The notes beneath the pieces are model-generated. The model saw only the letters and a list, made by a program, of their open reading frames with translations, made no database searches and had not been told where the DNA came from. Positions 39,392-48,040 of a DNA stretch of 64,000 bases are shown here, in pieces. Position 1 is the stretch's first letter. Each line of letters begins with the position of its first letter. Origin of the DNA: Thermogemmatispora tikiterensis (GTDB lineage Bacteria > Chloroflexota > Ktedonobacteria > Ktedonobacterales > Ktedonobacteraceae); contig NZ_MCIF01000002.1 of assembly GCF_003268475.1 (NCBI RefSeq), positions 1,521,237-1,585,236 of the forward strand, given 5' to 3'. The translations under genes and the position numbers were made by a program.

Positions 39392-41350
39392 TCAGGCCGA
39401 GGCCGGGCGACTATGCGCGGTGGGGGCTGGGGTTGTGATCCCAAGCAGCTCGCGAACGATTTCCTTAATATGAGCAGAGGAGAGGCCATACAGCTCCTTG
39501 AGGATAGACGGCGCCCCGTGCTCGACCAGGCGATCGGGAAAGCCAATGAGCTTGACACGGGCGTCGTGGCAGCCTTCGCGGGCCAGGAGTTCAAGGACGG
39601 CGCTACCGAAGCCGCCCGCCACCATGTGGTCTTCAATGGTGATCAGGTGTCGCGTGGTCCGGGCCAGATCCAGAATGAGATCTTCATCCAGCGGCTTGGC
39701 CCAGCGCGCGTTGACTACCGCGACATTGAATCCCTCTTCTCGTAGCTCTGTGGCCGCCTGCTCAGCTAACTCGACGGTAGTGCCATAGGCGAGCAGGGCA
39801 CACTGGCAACGCCTGGCCTCCGAGAGGGTCGCTGGTGTGAGCAGCTCAGCCTTGCCAATCTCTAGAGGGCGCAGCTCCTTGTCCAGGGGCACCCCACGCG
39901 CCTTACCACGCGGATAGCGCAGGCAGACTGGCCCGTCCATGTAGAGGGCCGTATAGAGCATGTGGCGTAGCTCGTTTTCATCACGAGGGGCCATGACCTT
40001 CATATTAGGGATCATCCGCATAAAGGCGATATCAAAGAGGCCGTGCTGCGTGGGGCCATCCTCTCCGACGACGCCGGCGCGGTCCATCGCAAAGACGACG
40101 TGCAGGTTCTGCATGCAGATATCGTGGATGACCTGATCAAAGGCCCGCTGCATGAAGGTGGAATAAATGGCAACCACCGGACGCAGGCCACCAACAGCCA
40201 GCCCGCCGGCAAAGGTCACAGCATGTTGCTCAGCAATGCCGACATCGAAGTAGCGCTCGGGGAAACGCTGGTGCAACTTCTTCAAGCCTGTGCCTTCGGC
40301 CATAGCGGCAGTGATACCAACAATGGCCTGGTCGCGCTCAGCCAGCTCGACCAGTGTGTTCGCGAAGATCTCGGTGTAGGTGGGGGGGTCGTTGGGATTC
40401 CTTTTAATGACGCCGGTGCGGTAGTCGAAGGCGCCTGGTCCATGCCACTTGGTGGCATCTTCTTCGGCAAAGGTCCAGCCCTTGCCTTTCTTGGTAACCA
40501 CCTGGACCACGATCGGCCCTTCAATACGCTTGATATTTTCCAGAACATCAATGAGCAGTGCAAGATCATGGCCATCGAATGGCCCAAAGAATTTGAAGCC
40601 CAGCTCCTCGAAAATGGTTCCGCTCTTGCTATGCAAGACAAACTGTTTAAAGCTGGTTTCAGCACGGGCAGCGGCTTCCAGAGCGACATCACCCACGACG
40701 GGCAAGCGCTCGATGGAGCCTTTGGTCACCTCTCGTAAGCGTTGGTAGCCTGGTGAGGTCTGCATGCGTCGCGCTTTGGCCAGCACGGTGGCAATGGCGC
40801 CCACATTATCCGAGATCGATTTCTCGTTGTCGTTGAGGATAATAATGAGATTCTTCTTCAAGCTGCCAGCGTTGTTGAGGGCTTCCAGAGCCATACCGCC
40901 AGTCAAGGCGCCGTCACCGATGATGGCCACGACCTTGAAGTCCTGGCCCTGGAGATCGCGCGCCACGGCCAGGCCCAGAGCGGCAGAGATGGAGGTGCTG
41001 GCATGGCTGGCGCCGAAGACATCATAGGGACTTTCTTCGCGGCGGAGATAGCCCGACAGGCCTCCAAATTGGCGAATTGTGCGGAAGCGCTCGCGACGTC
41101 CAGTTAACAATTTATGCACATAAGCCTGATGGCCGATATCCCAGACAAGCAGATCATGGGGGGTGTTGAAGACGGTATGCAAGGCGAGTGTTAGCTCGAC
41201 AACACCCAGGTTGGGGGCAAGATGTCCTCCTCTCGTCGAGACAGTCTCGATGATTTCCTGACGAATCTCTTCGGCCAGCGTTTGCATCTCCGCCACACTG
41301 AGCGAACGGAGCTGAGCCGGGCTATCAATGCGATCCAGTATCCTTGCCAA
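39392..41350 (-). CDS. dxs: 1-deoxy-D-xylulose 5-phosphate synthase
   Basis: A 652-residue thiamine-diphosphate enzyme that condenses pyruvate and glyceraldehyde 3-phosphate, the entry step of the MEP pathway. Motifs: STRGGHLAPNLGVVELTLAL, WDIGHQAYVHKLLTGR, the ThDP site GDGALTGGMALEALNNAG with NDNEKSIS, the transketolase-like EQHAVTFAGGLA, and DRAGVVGEDGPTQHG. TTG 41350 is chosen: GGGAGG lies 6 bp upstream and a TATAAT at 41382-41387 leaves no room for the ATG at 41437. It stands apart from dxr and ispG. Confidence 0.94.
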   Translation of the reverse strand: MARILDRIDSPAQLRSLSVAEMQTLAEEIRQEIIETVSTRGGHLAPNLGVVELTLALHTVFNTPHDLLVWDIGHQAYVHKLLTGRRERFRTIRQFGGLSGYLRREESPYDVFGASHASTSISAALGLAVARDLQGQDFKVVAIIGDGALTGGMALEALNNAGSLKKNLIIILNDNEKSISDNVGAIATVLAKARRMQTSPGYQRLREVTKGSIERLPVVGDVALEAAARAETSFKQFVLHSKSGTIFEELGFKFFGPFDGHDLALLIDVLENIKRIEGPIVVQVVTKKGKGWTFAEEDATKWHGPGAFDYRTGVIKRNPNDPPTYTEIFANTLVELAERDQAIVGITAAMAEGTGLKKLHQRFPERYFDVGIAEQHAVTFAGGLAVGGLRPVVAIYSTFMQRAFDQVIHDICMQNLHVVFAMDRAGVVGEDGPTQHGLFDIAFMRMIPNMKVMAPRDENELRHMLYTALYMDGPVCLRYPRGKARGVPLDKELRPLEIGKAELLTPATLSEARRCQCALLAYGTTVELAEQAATELREEGFNVAVVNARWAKPLDEDLILDLARTTRHLITIEDHMVAGGFGSAVLELLAREGCHDARVKLIGFPDRLVEHGAPSILKELYGLSSAHIKEIVRELLGITTPAPTAHSRPASA

Positions 41351-41381
41351 GGCAGTCCTCCCACAGGAAAGCTTACCTCGT

Positions 41382-41411
41382 ATTATAGGGCGTCGCAGAC
41401 AGCGAAAGAAA
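41382..41411 (-). promoter_or_regulatory. Promoter of dxs
   Basis: Minus-strand consensus TATAAT (41382-41387) with a weak TTTCTT -35 (41406-41411) at 18 bp. The start near 41375 gives a 25-nt leader to TTG 41350. Confidence 0.55.
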
Positions 41412-41721
41412 GGTCGCGATGCGACAGAGGAAGGCACCTGAAGCCTTGACAGGACAGCTGTTCACGTGAAAGGAGGGGGAGGCAATGCGGTCGGGAGGTG
41501 GCCAGGCGGTGGCTTGGGCGCTGGAGCTGCTCACGGTACTGGCCAACCGGGATGGAGCCGGAAGACTCTTGACAGGGTTCGACTTTCTTCTTATCATGGC
41601 CTTTCGGAAAACAGTTGGGACATCCGGGTGGGTTGGAGCGTTCCCAAAAGATCAACGCTCCCCCGCAAGGGGAGGTCCGTTTACGCGCTGAAATGATGGC
41701 AGGCGTGACCCGATGGACCGC
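41412..41721. other. Intergenic stretch with overlapping hairpins
   Basis: Contains GGAGCGTT (41635-41642) / AACGCTCC (41654-41661) and, sharing 41658-41661, CTCCCC (41658-41663) / GGGGAG (41669-41674). Only one hairpin can form at a time. A 68-codon plus-strand frame from ATG 41485, preceded by a GGAGG-rich tract, is possible but unsupported by recognisable homology. Confidence 0.4.
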
Positions 41722-41750
41722 TTGACGTTGCCTTTTCCTGCCGGTATACT
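41722..41750 (+). promoter_or_regulatory. Strong sigma70-type promoter with no adjacent gene
   Basis: TTGACG (41722-41727), 17-bp spacer, TATACT (41745-41750). The start is near 41757. The next plus-strand gene begins 380 nt later at 42136. Confidence 0.75.
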
Positions 41751-41756
41751 GATCAC

Positions 41757-42135
41757 ACTGGGGTGGAGGCGGCTCTCCTGCATCCCTTCAGCTCTTCGTC
41801 TCCCATCAACCCTGTCCGTGCGTGGGAATGTCCCCTTCAGCTCGTGAGTAAGCCAGTCGAGCTGAGTCAAACCAGCTAAGCAGTTATGAGGTCGGCAAGC
41901 ATCAGGGCTGAAGCAGCCCCGCAGAACAGCACGCCAACAGGATCACGGAAAGGGAGGCGATCAGCACGCCCGGTCCGGGGAGAGAGGCACCGGCAATAGT
42001 GCCCAGGCGGCTTGCCGTCTGTCTGAATGAACGGACATTACGGCGCTTTTGTCGTCATCTTCTGATACTGTTTGAGGGAAAGGAGGCGGCGCTTTTCCCC
42101 AGATTCCTGGCGGGGGTTGCTGCGCCGCAGGTCCA
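41757..42135 (+). other. Long leader or candidate non-coding RNA
   Basis: Predicted transcript with no convincing coding frame. An 8-bp perfect hairpin, TCAGCTCG (41837-41844) / CGAGCTGA (41858-41865), is visible, and an 11-bp direct repeat CCCTTCAGCTC occurs at 41784-41794 and 41833-41843, so the 3' arm could pair with either copy. It did not match the conserved cores of SRP RNA, tmRNA or RNase P by eye. It may be a 5' UTR of the acidic protein gene. Confidence 0.4.
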
Positions 42136-42765
42136 ATGACGAGGAAAGAGAGCGAAAAGGACACCGAACGTCCGCACTACTATTCTCAGTTCTGGCTCGA
42201 TGTCGCCGCCGGACGCCGGGTGATCGGCAGCTCCAAGACCACCGAGGAGAGCGAGACGGGTGAGCGGGGCGAACGCGACTCCCAGGAGTCAGGGGCAGCA
42301 CGAAAGCCGGCTCGCGGCAGCCACACGTCCAGCGGCGAAAGCCGCGAGCGTGAGGAGCTTCGCGCTTCTCAGGCGGAAACGCTGACAGCCAAGGCCCGCC
42401 AGCCCGAGGTCGCGACGCCCGCGGCTCCTCCTGCGACGGCTTCCTCTGAGGAAATTATTGTCCCCGAGGAGGAGATCCCGAGCGCTGAGGAGGAAGAGGA
42501 GAGCGTGGGGGCCGACCTTGAGGATGAGGAGCTGCTAGAGGAAGAGTCTCTGGAAGCCACTCCAGAGGAGGAGGAGGAGGAATACGAGGAAGAGGAGGAG
42601 CTAGAGCCGGACTTCGAGGAGGAGGAGGAGTTTTTCGAGGATGAGGAAGAGGAGGAGGATGAGGACCTCTGGCCCGGCGGTAAAGGGAAGAAGAAGCAGC
42701 CGAAAGCCGGTCGCCAGTCTAAGCCCGCGAAGCGCGCAAAACGCGAGACGCGTCGCGGTTACTAG
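42136..42765 (+). CDS. Highly acidic protein of unknown function
   Basis: A 209-residue protein that I do not recognise. A short N-terminal block (about 1-35) has an ordered-looking HYYSQFWLDVAAGRRVIG. Residues 36-110 are low-complexity and polar. Residues about 108-185 are dominated by Glu and Asp runs with Phe, Tyr and Leu interspersed, and the last 30 residues are Lys/Arg-rich (KGKKKQP, AKRAKRETRR). The bipolar charge suggests a disordered binding or chaperone-like protein, perhaps for a basic partner or nucleic acid; this is inference. The Shine-Dalgarno is weak, but a strong promoter upstream and a terminator downstream support expression. Confidence 0.6.
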   Translation: MTRKESEKDTERPHYYSQFWLDVAAGRRVIGSSKTTEESETGERGERDSQESGAARKPARGSHTSSGESREREELRASQAETLTAKARQPEVATPAAPPATASSEEIIVPEEEIPSAEEEEESVGADLEDEELLEEESLEATPEEEEEEYEEEEELEPDFEEEEEFFEDEEEEEDEDLWPGGKGKKKQPKAGRQSKPAKRAKRETRRGY

Positions 42766-42899
42766 ACGGCCTGCGATGATGCGCTGCGCTGGATGCCAGT
42801 CGGACTGGAGCAGCAGCTAACAGGGGAAGCTGTCGATCAGCCTCTGTGTCTTGGGGAAACTTGTTCACTGCTGTCCCAGTCCGATCCCAGCCAGGAAAA

Positions 42900-42936
42900 G
42901 CCAGGAGGCAGTTGTCTGCTCCTGGCCTTTTTGTTG
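42900..42936 (+). terminator. Terminator of the acidic protein gene
   Basis: GCCAGGA..GCAG and CTGC..TCCTGGC (42900-42911, 42916-42926) form an 11-bp stem with one bulged G and a TTGT loop, followed by CTTTTTGTT. Confidence 0.8.
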
Positions 42937-43018
42937 ATCACCAGCCGCTTCGACTGCCCCGGGCCGCCACCGCTCGCCGAGCAGCAGCTGTTCAACCCTC
43001 GGTTCCTCGCAGGTCATA

Positions 43019-44299
43019 TCAGGGATAGATGCCGCGAATCTGAGTGGCCTCAGCCACTCGTGAGATGGCCAGCATATTGGCCGCCAGCCGCAGGTCACAA
43101 TGGTATTGTTCCGCTTTTTCAGCTACCGCCGCAAAGGCTCGATTCATAATGATCTCTAACTTCTGAGTGATTTCTTCGACTCCCCAGAAAAAGCTCTGGA
43201 GATCCTGCACCCACTCGAAGTAGCTGACCGTGACGCCGCCAGCATTGGCCAGAATATCCGGGATGACAACGACCCCCCTGCGCCCGAGAATCCTGTCCGC
43301 CTGGGGCGTTGTCGGGCCATTGGCAGCTTCAGCAATGATCTGCGCCTGGATACGACCGGCATTTGCCTCGGTGATGACCCCTTCAGTCGCCGCCGGGATC
43401 AGGATATCACAGGGAACTTCCAAGACCTCCTGGGGGCTGATCTGCTGAGCCGCCGGGAAACCGACAACGCTGCCCCTTTCCTGCTTATGCCGGAGGACAG
43501 CGGCAGGGTCCAGTCCGGCCTCGTTGTAAATGCCACCCCGGGTATCGCTGACCGCCACGATCTTGCAGCCCTCGTGATGGAACAGACGGGCAGCAATGGA
43601 GCCAGCGTTGCCAAATCCCTGAATGCTGACGCGCGCCCCTCGCAGCGGCAGGCCAATCCGGCGCGCCGCCTGACGTGTGACAAAGAGCACGCCCATCGCG
43701 GTAGCGTCGTTGCGCCCCTCGCTCCCTCCAATGGAGAGTGGCTTGCCAGTGACAACGGCGGGAATGGAGAAGCCCTCGTGCATCGAATAGGTGTCCATGA
43801 TCCAGGCCATGACCTGGGGATTGGTGTTGACATCGGGCGCTGGAATATCGCTGTGAGGGCCGATAATGATCGAAATTTCAGTCGCATAGCGGCGCGTCAG
43901 CCGCTCCAGCTCGCCTGGACTCATAGTCTTGGGATCGCAGATGACCCCGCCTTTGGCTCCGCCATAGGGAATACCCACCACTGCGCACTTCCAGGTCATC
44001 CACATGGCCAGCGCCTTGACCTCGTCCAGGGTCACATCAGGACTGTAGCGAATGCCACCTTTGGCAGGCCCGCGATTCACGTTGTGCTGTACGCGATAGC
44101 CGGTAAAGGTCTTGATCCGGCCATCATCCAGGCGTACAGGGAAGTTGACTGTCAGCTCGCGCTTGGGCTTGCGCAGAATCTCTCGCATATCCTCCGAGAG
44201 ATTGAGCCGATCGGCAGCCTCCTCAAACTGCTGAACAGCCATTTCATAGGGGTTAATACGGGTCTCGCGAGAGGACTTCACGTCGTTGTGCAGGTCCAC
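43019..44299 (-). CDS. Glutamate dehydrogenase (Glu/Leu/Phe/Val family)
   Basis: A 426-residue hexameric-type dehydrogenase interconverting glutamate and 2-oxoglutarate plus ammonia. Substrate-domain motifs: GYRVQHNVNRGPAKGGIRY, the catalytic-Lys segment GGAKGGV, PAPDVNTN. The NAD(P) domain has IQGFGNAGSIAARLF. GTG 44299 is chosen because AAGGAG lies 7 bp upstream; the extension to 44422 overlaps no homologous sequence. It follows gatB by 130 bp on the same strand. Together with P5C dehydrogenase (11427) it could process proline carbon to 2-oxoglutarate. Confidence 0.93.
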   Translation of the reverse strand: MDLHNDVKSSRETRINPYEMAVQQFEEAADRLNLSEDMREILRKPKRELTVNFPVRLDDGRIKTFTGYRVQHNVNRGPAKGGIRYSPDVTLDEVKALAMWMTWKCAVVGIPYGGAKGGVICDPKTMSPGELERLTRRYATEISIIIGPHSDIPAPDVNTNPQVMAWIMDTYSMHEGFSIPAVVTGKPLSIGGSEGRNDATAMGVLFVTRQAARRIGLPLRGARVSIQGFGNAGSIAARLFHHEGCKIVAVSDTRGGIYNEAGLDPAAVLRHKQERGSVVGFPAAQQISPQEVLEVPCDILIPAATEGVITEANAGRIQAQIIAEAANGPTTPQADRILGRRGVVVIPDILANAGGVTVSYFEWVQDLQSFFWGVEEITQKLEIIMNRAFAAVAEKAEQYHCDLRLAANMLAISRVAEATQIRGIYP

Positions 44300-44428
44300 G
44301 TTCTTGCTCCTTTTTCCGTATTTTACAGCTGAGAGCAGCTGATGCAGCCAAGGATCAAGAATCAATCGCCCAGCCAGCCTGTTCCGGTCCAGCAGCCGGG
44401 TCTGACTGCCAGGGCCGGTCAAGTTCGC

Positions 44429-45922
44429 TCAGGCCGTGGGCGTCTCATCAAGCTTGGCGCGCAAGAGTTGCTGGACAAGATCGGCTTTGGCCTGGCCACG
44501 GGTGCGCTTCATAATCTGGCCGACCAGATATTGGGCGGCGTTAGTCTTACCAGCGCGGTAATCGGCCACGATCTTAGGGTTCGCCTCAATGACTTCAACG
44601 ATGATGCGCTCCAAGGCTTGCGGATCGGTAATCGGCGGCTGGATGCCCTTGCGCACCACGATGGTCTCTGGCAGCTCACCGCTGACGAAGGCCTCATCGA
44701 GAACCTCCTTCGCCTGCTTGCCGGTGATGCGCTGACGATCGAGCAGATCGAGCAGATTCACCAGGGCCTCTGGCTTCAGCGGGCAAGCTGCAGGAGCGAT
44801 ATCATGCGCATGGAGGAGGCGAACAACCTCGCTCAGGAGCCAGTTGCTGGCTGCGCGGGCCCTGGTCTGGCGATCCTGGACCTGGGAAGAAAGAGCCATG
44901 ACCTGATCGAAGTAGTCGCCCAGAGCCTTCTCTTCTGTGAGAATATCAGCATCCTGAGCCGAGAGGCCGTAGTCGCGCTGATATCGCAGCCGGCGGGCAT
45001 CGGGCAGCTCTGGCAGGCGCGCACGCAGCTCCTCCACCCATTCACGACTGATCACCAGCGGCGGCAGGTCCGGCTCAGGGAAGTAGCGATAGTCATGCGC
45101 ATACTCTTTGCTACGCTGCGGCACCGTCACGCCTCGACTCTCGTCCCAGCCACGCGTTTCCTGCTGAATGGTCCCGCCGGCTCGCAACACCTCAATCTGG
45201 CGATGAGCTTCATATTCGAGGGCCTGCTGCAGGGCCTTGAAACTATTCATGTTCTTGATTTCGGTCTTGACCCCGAGCGTCTGCTGTCCGCGGGGACGAA
45301 CCGAGATATTGGCATCGCAGCGCAGGCTGCCCTCCTCCATACGCCCCGAAGAGACTCCCAGGTAGACCAGAATCTCGCGCAGCTTCTGCATATAGAGCCG
45401 CGCCTCCTCGGGACTGCGCATGTCCGGCTCGCTAACGATTTCGATAAGGGGCGTACCGGCGCGGTTGACATCAACCAGGCTGTAACCGTCTCGATGCAGC
45501 AGCTTGGCGGTATCTTCCTCCAGATGAACGCGCGTAATACCAATGCGCCGCACCTGCCCATCATGCTCAATCAGCAGATAGCCATTGCGACTGAGCGGAA
45601 GATCATACTGGGAAATCTGGTACCCCTTCATCAAGTCAGGGTAGGGATAGTTCTTGCGGTCGAATTTGGAGTATTCGGGAATGCTACAGTTGAGGGCCAG
45701 CGCCGTCATAATGGTGTAGGCCACAGCCTGCCGATTGATGACCGGCAACACGCCTGGCATCCCCATGCAGACAGGGCAGACATGGGTGTTGGGGGCGGCG
45801 TTGGCGTAGTCAGTGCTGCAGGAGCAGAACATCTTGCTCCGCGTGGTGAGCTGAGCATGCACTTCGAGACCGATGACAATCTCGAATTCAGTGGCAACCT
45901 CGGTATGAGCAGGTACAGCCAT
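44429..45922 (-). CDS. gatB: Aspartyl/glutamyl-tRNA amidotransferase subunit B
   Basis: A 497-residue GatB, which binds misacylated Glu-tRNA-Gln or Asp-tRNA-Asn in the GatCAB complex and activates it for amidation. It begins [14 protein letters not shown], has the zinc-type Cys set ([17 protein letters not shown]), the [20 protein letters not shown] core, and the C-terminal YqeY-like tail. ATG 45922 is preferred over 45964 because a strong promoter starts transcription near 45963. GatA and GatC are not in the window. Confidence 0.96.
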   Translation of the reverse strand: MAVPAHTEVATEFEIVIGLEVHAQLTTRSKMFCSCSTDYANAAPNTHVCPVCMGMPGVLPVINRQAVAYTIMTALALNCSIPEYSKFDRKNYPYPDLMKGYQISQYDLPLSRNGYLLIEHDGQVRRIGITRVHLEEDTAKLLHRDGYSLVDVNRAGTPLIEIVSEPDMRSPEEARLYMQKLREILVYLGVSSGRMEEGSLRCDANISVRPRGQQTLGVKTEIKNMNSFKALQQALEYEAHRQIEVLRAGGTIQQETRGWDESRGVTVPQRSKEYAHDYRYFPEPDLPPLVISREWVEELRARLPELPDARRLRYQRDYGLSAQDADILTEEKALGDYFDQVMALSSQVQDRQTRARAASNWLLSEVVRLLHAHDIAPAACPLKPEALVNLLDLLDRQRITGKQAKEVLDEAFVSGELPETIVVRKGIQPPITDPQALERIIVEVIEANPKIVADYRAGKTNAAQYLVGQIMKRTRGQAKADLVQQLLRAKLDETPTA

Positions 45923-45969
45923 CTTTCCCAACCTTCCTGAAAGCTTCTTCAGCGTCACTGTCACCCGTT

Positions 45970-45998
45970 AGTCTAGCCCTTTCCCCTGGATTCGTCAA
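45970..45998 (-). promoter_or_regulatory. Promoter of gatB
   Basis: Minus-strand TTGACG (45993-45998), 17-bp spacer, TAGACT (45970-45975). The start near 45963 leaves about 40 nt to ATG 45922. Confidence 0.7.
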
Positions 45999-46102
45999 CT
46001 GGGTAGCCGTGACAGGCCCAGCCAGGGCTGCACTGGCACTGATGCCCGATCAGGCCGCCAGTCCCTTGCTTCGGGACCAGCAGGAAAGAGGAGCCGGAGT
46101 CC

Positions 46103-46131
46103 TTGCCAGATACGGATGACTCTGGTATACT
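46103..46131 (+). promoter_or_regulatory. Promoter of the MglA-like GTPase gene
   Basis: TTGCCA (46103-46108), 17-bp spacer, TATACT (46126-46131). The start near 46138 gives a leader of about 195 nt. Confidence 0.75.
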
Positions 46132-46137
46132 GAAGTC

Positions 46138-46332
46138 ACCAACATCGTGGGACGTCTTGCGCTGAAACGCAAGCTTCCCTCGATAAATCCAGGAAATACC
46201 TTTTGTACTGCTTCGCACGAGAGGACTGTTGCTGAGATTCATAGGCACGGTGCCCTCCTCTTACAGAGAAGAGGAGACGACGCGCTACCACGACGAGGCA
46301 CACCAGCGAGCGGATGAGGAGAATGACCACCT
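46138..46332 (+). other. Leader of the MglA-like gene with a perfect hairpin
   Basis: CTCCTCTT (46255-46262) and AAGAGGAG (46269-46276) form an 8-bp stem with a 6-nt loop. The 3' arm carries a GAGGAG that resembles a Shine-Dalgarno. No known riboswitch was recognised. Confidence 0.4.
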
Positions 46333-46917
46333 ATGTCCCTGATTAATATGGCCAAACGCGAGATCATTTGTAAGCTCGTCTACTATGGCATTGGTCTGTC
46401 CGGCAAGACCACTAACCTGCACTATATCTATCAGGCAGTCGATCCCCGCGATGTGGGTGAGATGGTCTCGATCGATACCGAGACAGAGCGTACCCTCTAC
46501 TTCGATCTGCTGCCGTTGGAACTGGGCAAGGTCAATGGCTTCTCAATCCGTTTTCAGCTCTACACCGTGCCCGGTCAGGTGCTCTACCAGCAGACGCGGA
46601 TCTCGGTGCTGAAAGGGGCCGACTGCGTGATCTTCGTGGCTGATTCCCAGGCCAGCAAATTGCAGGAAAATATTGAAAGCTGGAACGAGCTTCAGGAACA
46701 GCTCCGCCGCATGAACAAGAATATCACCGAGTTCCCGCTGGTGATGCAGTGGAATAAGCGCGACTTGCAGGATATTCTACCAGTATCGGTGCTGGAACAG
46801 TATTTGAACCCGTACCGCGTCCCTAGCTTCGAGGCCGTCGCTGTCACAGGCTACGGCGTGATCGAATGCCTGCGCGTCGCCATCAACGCGACGCTCCGCC
46901 GCCTCGAACGCATCTAG
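46333..46917 (+). CDS. MglA-like small Ras-family GTPase
   Basis: A 194-residue bacterial small GTPase close to MglA, the polarity and motility switch of myxobacteria. P-loop YGIGLSGKTTN at about residues 18-28, the switch region ETERTLYFDLLPLELG, TVPGQVLYQQTR as the G3 equivalent, and NKRDL as G4. As in MglA, the G3 position carries TVPGQ rather than DxxG. It likely regulates a cell-surface or signalling process through effectors; DUF4388-type proteins such as the two in this window are plausible partners. No MglB/roadblock regulator gene is adjacent. A GAGGAG lies 12 bp upstream of ATG 46333. Confidence 0.9.
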   Translation: MSLINMAKREIICKLVYYGIGLSGKTTNLHYIYQAVDPRDVGEMVSIDTETERTLYFDLLPLELGKVNGFSIRFQLYTVPGQVLYQQTRISVLKGADCVIFVADSQASKLQENIESWNELQEQLRRMNKNITEFPLVMQWNKRDLQDILPVSVLEQYLNPYRVPSFEAVAVTGYGVIECLRVAINATLRRLERI

Positions 46918-47097
46918 TCCAGCCTGCTAGCGGTGCGCGCGCCTACGCGCTCGCTCGCTCGCTTCGCTCTCCTCCTGTGGCAAGGAGTCGCCGCTTCTCC
47001 TCTGACTGGCAGGATGGCCCGACCTTTTTTCAGCAACTCTTTCTCCCCGTGCCTCTTCCGCCATCTATGTAGAGCAACTTTGTTCCTGTCTTACTCG
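46918..47097. other. Intergenic stretch, no gene recognised
   Basis: First part of a 368-bp gap between the GTPase and the second response regulator; the remainder holds the regulator's promoter and leader. No RNA or coding feature was seen. Confidence 0.45.
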
Positions 47098-47126
47098 TTG
47101 TTCATCGACGGTTTTCTGTGTATAAT
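47098..47126 (+). promoter_or_regulatory. Promoter of the second response-regulator gene
   Basis: Consensus TATAAT (47121-47126) with a partial TTGTTC -35 (47098-47103) at 17 bp. The start near 47133 leaves a leader of about 150 nt before ATG 47286. Confidence 0.5.
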
Positions 47127-47285
47127 ACGGCGAAACCTGGTCTGGTTATCTTCTCCCTCTCTACGAAGGGAGATTTGGCCTTTCCTCTCTTGTCTTTGCA
47201 GATGAAAGGCCATCACTTCGAGACGGCCCAGGCAAAGCACCGGGCCGCTCGCTTGATCGATCGACTGTCTCGCTGCGAGGTTCTT

Positions 47286-47987
47286 ATGGAGACTATCCGT
47301 GTCATCATCGTTGATGAGCAGCCGCTGTTCCGCGAAGGAATTCGCTATACGCTTGAGCGCCTGGGCCATTGCACTGTTGTGGGCGAGTCGACTAACCCCG
47401 CCGAGATTCTGGCGCTGGCGCGCGAGCCGGGAGCCGAGGTGATCCTCCTCGATGCCGGTCTCAAGAGCACTGACGCTCTTGAGCTGGCCCGCCAGCTCCG
47501 CCAGCTGGCCCCCCAGATGGCCATTGTGATCCTGACCCCTTCCGAGGATGAGGAGCGCCTCTTTCAATCGATCAAGGTGGGCGCCGCCGCCTACTATACC
47601 CGCAATATTTCATCCGAGGAGCTGATCGAGGCCGTGCAGCGCGTGAATCGCGGAGAGTATTTGATCAATGACGAAGTGCTCGCCCGGCCTCAGATCGCCA
47701 GCCGTGTTTTGCAGTCGTTGCGCGAGCTGCCGATGGCCTCTCACGATGGTGCCGCTGAGAGCGACGGCAAGGAGAGCTATTCCCCCCTCTCCAGCCGTGA
47801 AATCGAGATTCTGGACTACATTGCCCGTGGGAATAGTAATAAGGAGATCGCTAAGTCTTTGAAGATCAGCGATCAGACCGTGAAAAATCACATTACGTCG
47901 ATCCTCAAAAAGCTCGCGGTTAACGACCGTACCGCCGCGGTGGTGCATGCTCTGCGCCACGGCTGGATCAAGATTCAGGATACGTAA
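47286..47987 (+). CDS. NarL/FixJ-type response regulator with atypical receiver
   Basis: A 233-residue regulator. The receiver keeps D10 and acceptor D56 (VILLDAGLKS) and the Thr/Ser in VILTPSE, but the invariant Lys is Arg (YYTRNIS), and the usual MP after the acceptor Asp is lacking. The LuxR-type helix-turn-helix (LSSREIEILDYIARG, NKEIAKSLKISDQTVKNHI) is intact. The receiver changes could mean altered or absent phosphorylation control. ATG 47286 is chosen because receiver homology starts there; the open frame begins at 47118. No kinase lies beside it. Confidence 0.9.
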   Translation: METIRVIIVDEQPLFREGIRYTLERLGHCTVVGESTNPAEILALAREPGAEVILLDAGLKSTDALELARQLRQLAPQMAIVILTPSEDEERLFQSIKVGAAAYYTRNISSEELIEAVQRVNRGEYLINDEVLARPQIASRVLQSLRELPMASHDGAAESDGKESYSPLSSREIEILDYIARGNSNKEIAKSLKISDQTVKNHITSILKKLAVNDRTAAVVHALRHGWIKIQDT

Positions 47988-48040
47988 GTCGAGCGCAGAG
48001 AGGAGGAAGGTCGCAGGCAGTACTGAGCCAGGCAAGCTTG

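Noticed and set aside
41383..41655. Minus-strand 90-codon frame with a CPNCF-x4-H zinc-ribbon-like run
   Set aside because: The start overlaps the alternative hairpins, there is no convincing ribosome binding site, and no second Cys pair follows.
41757..42135. Possible SRP RNA, tmRNA or RNase P gene
   Set aside because: Conserved core sequences of these RNAs were not found; only a GAAGCAGCC word recalls SRP RNA.
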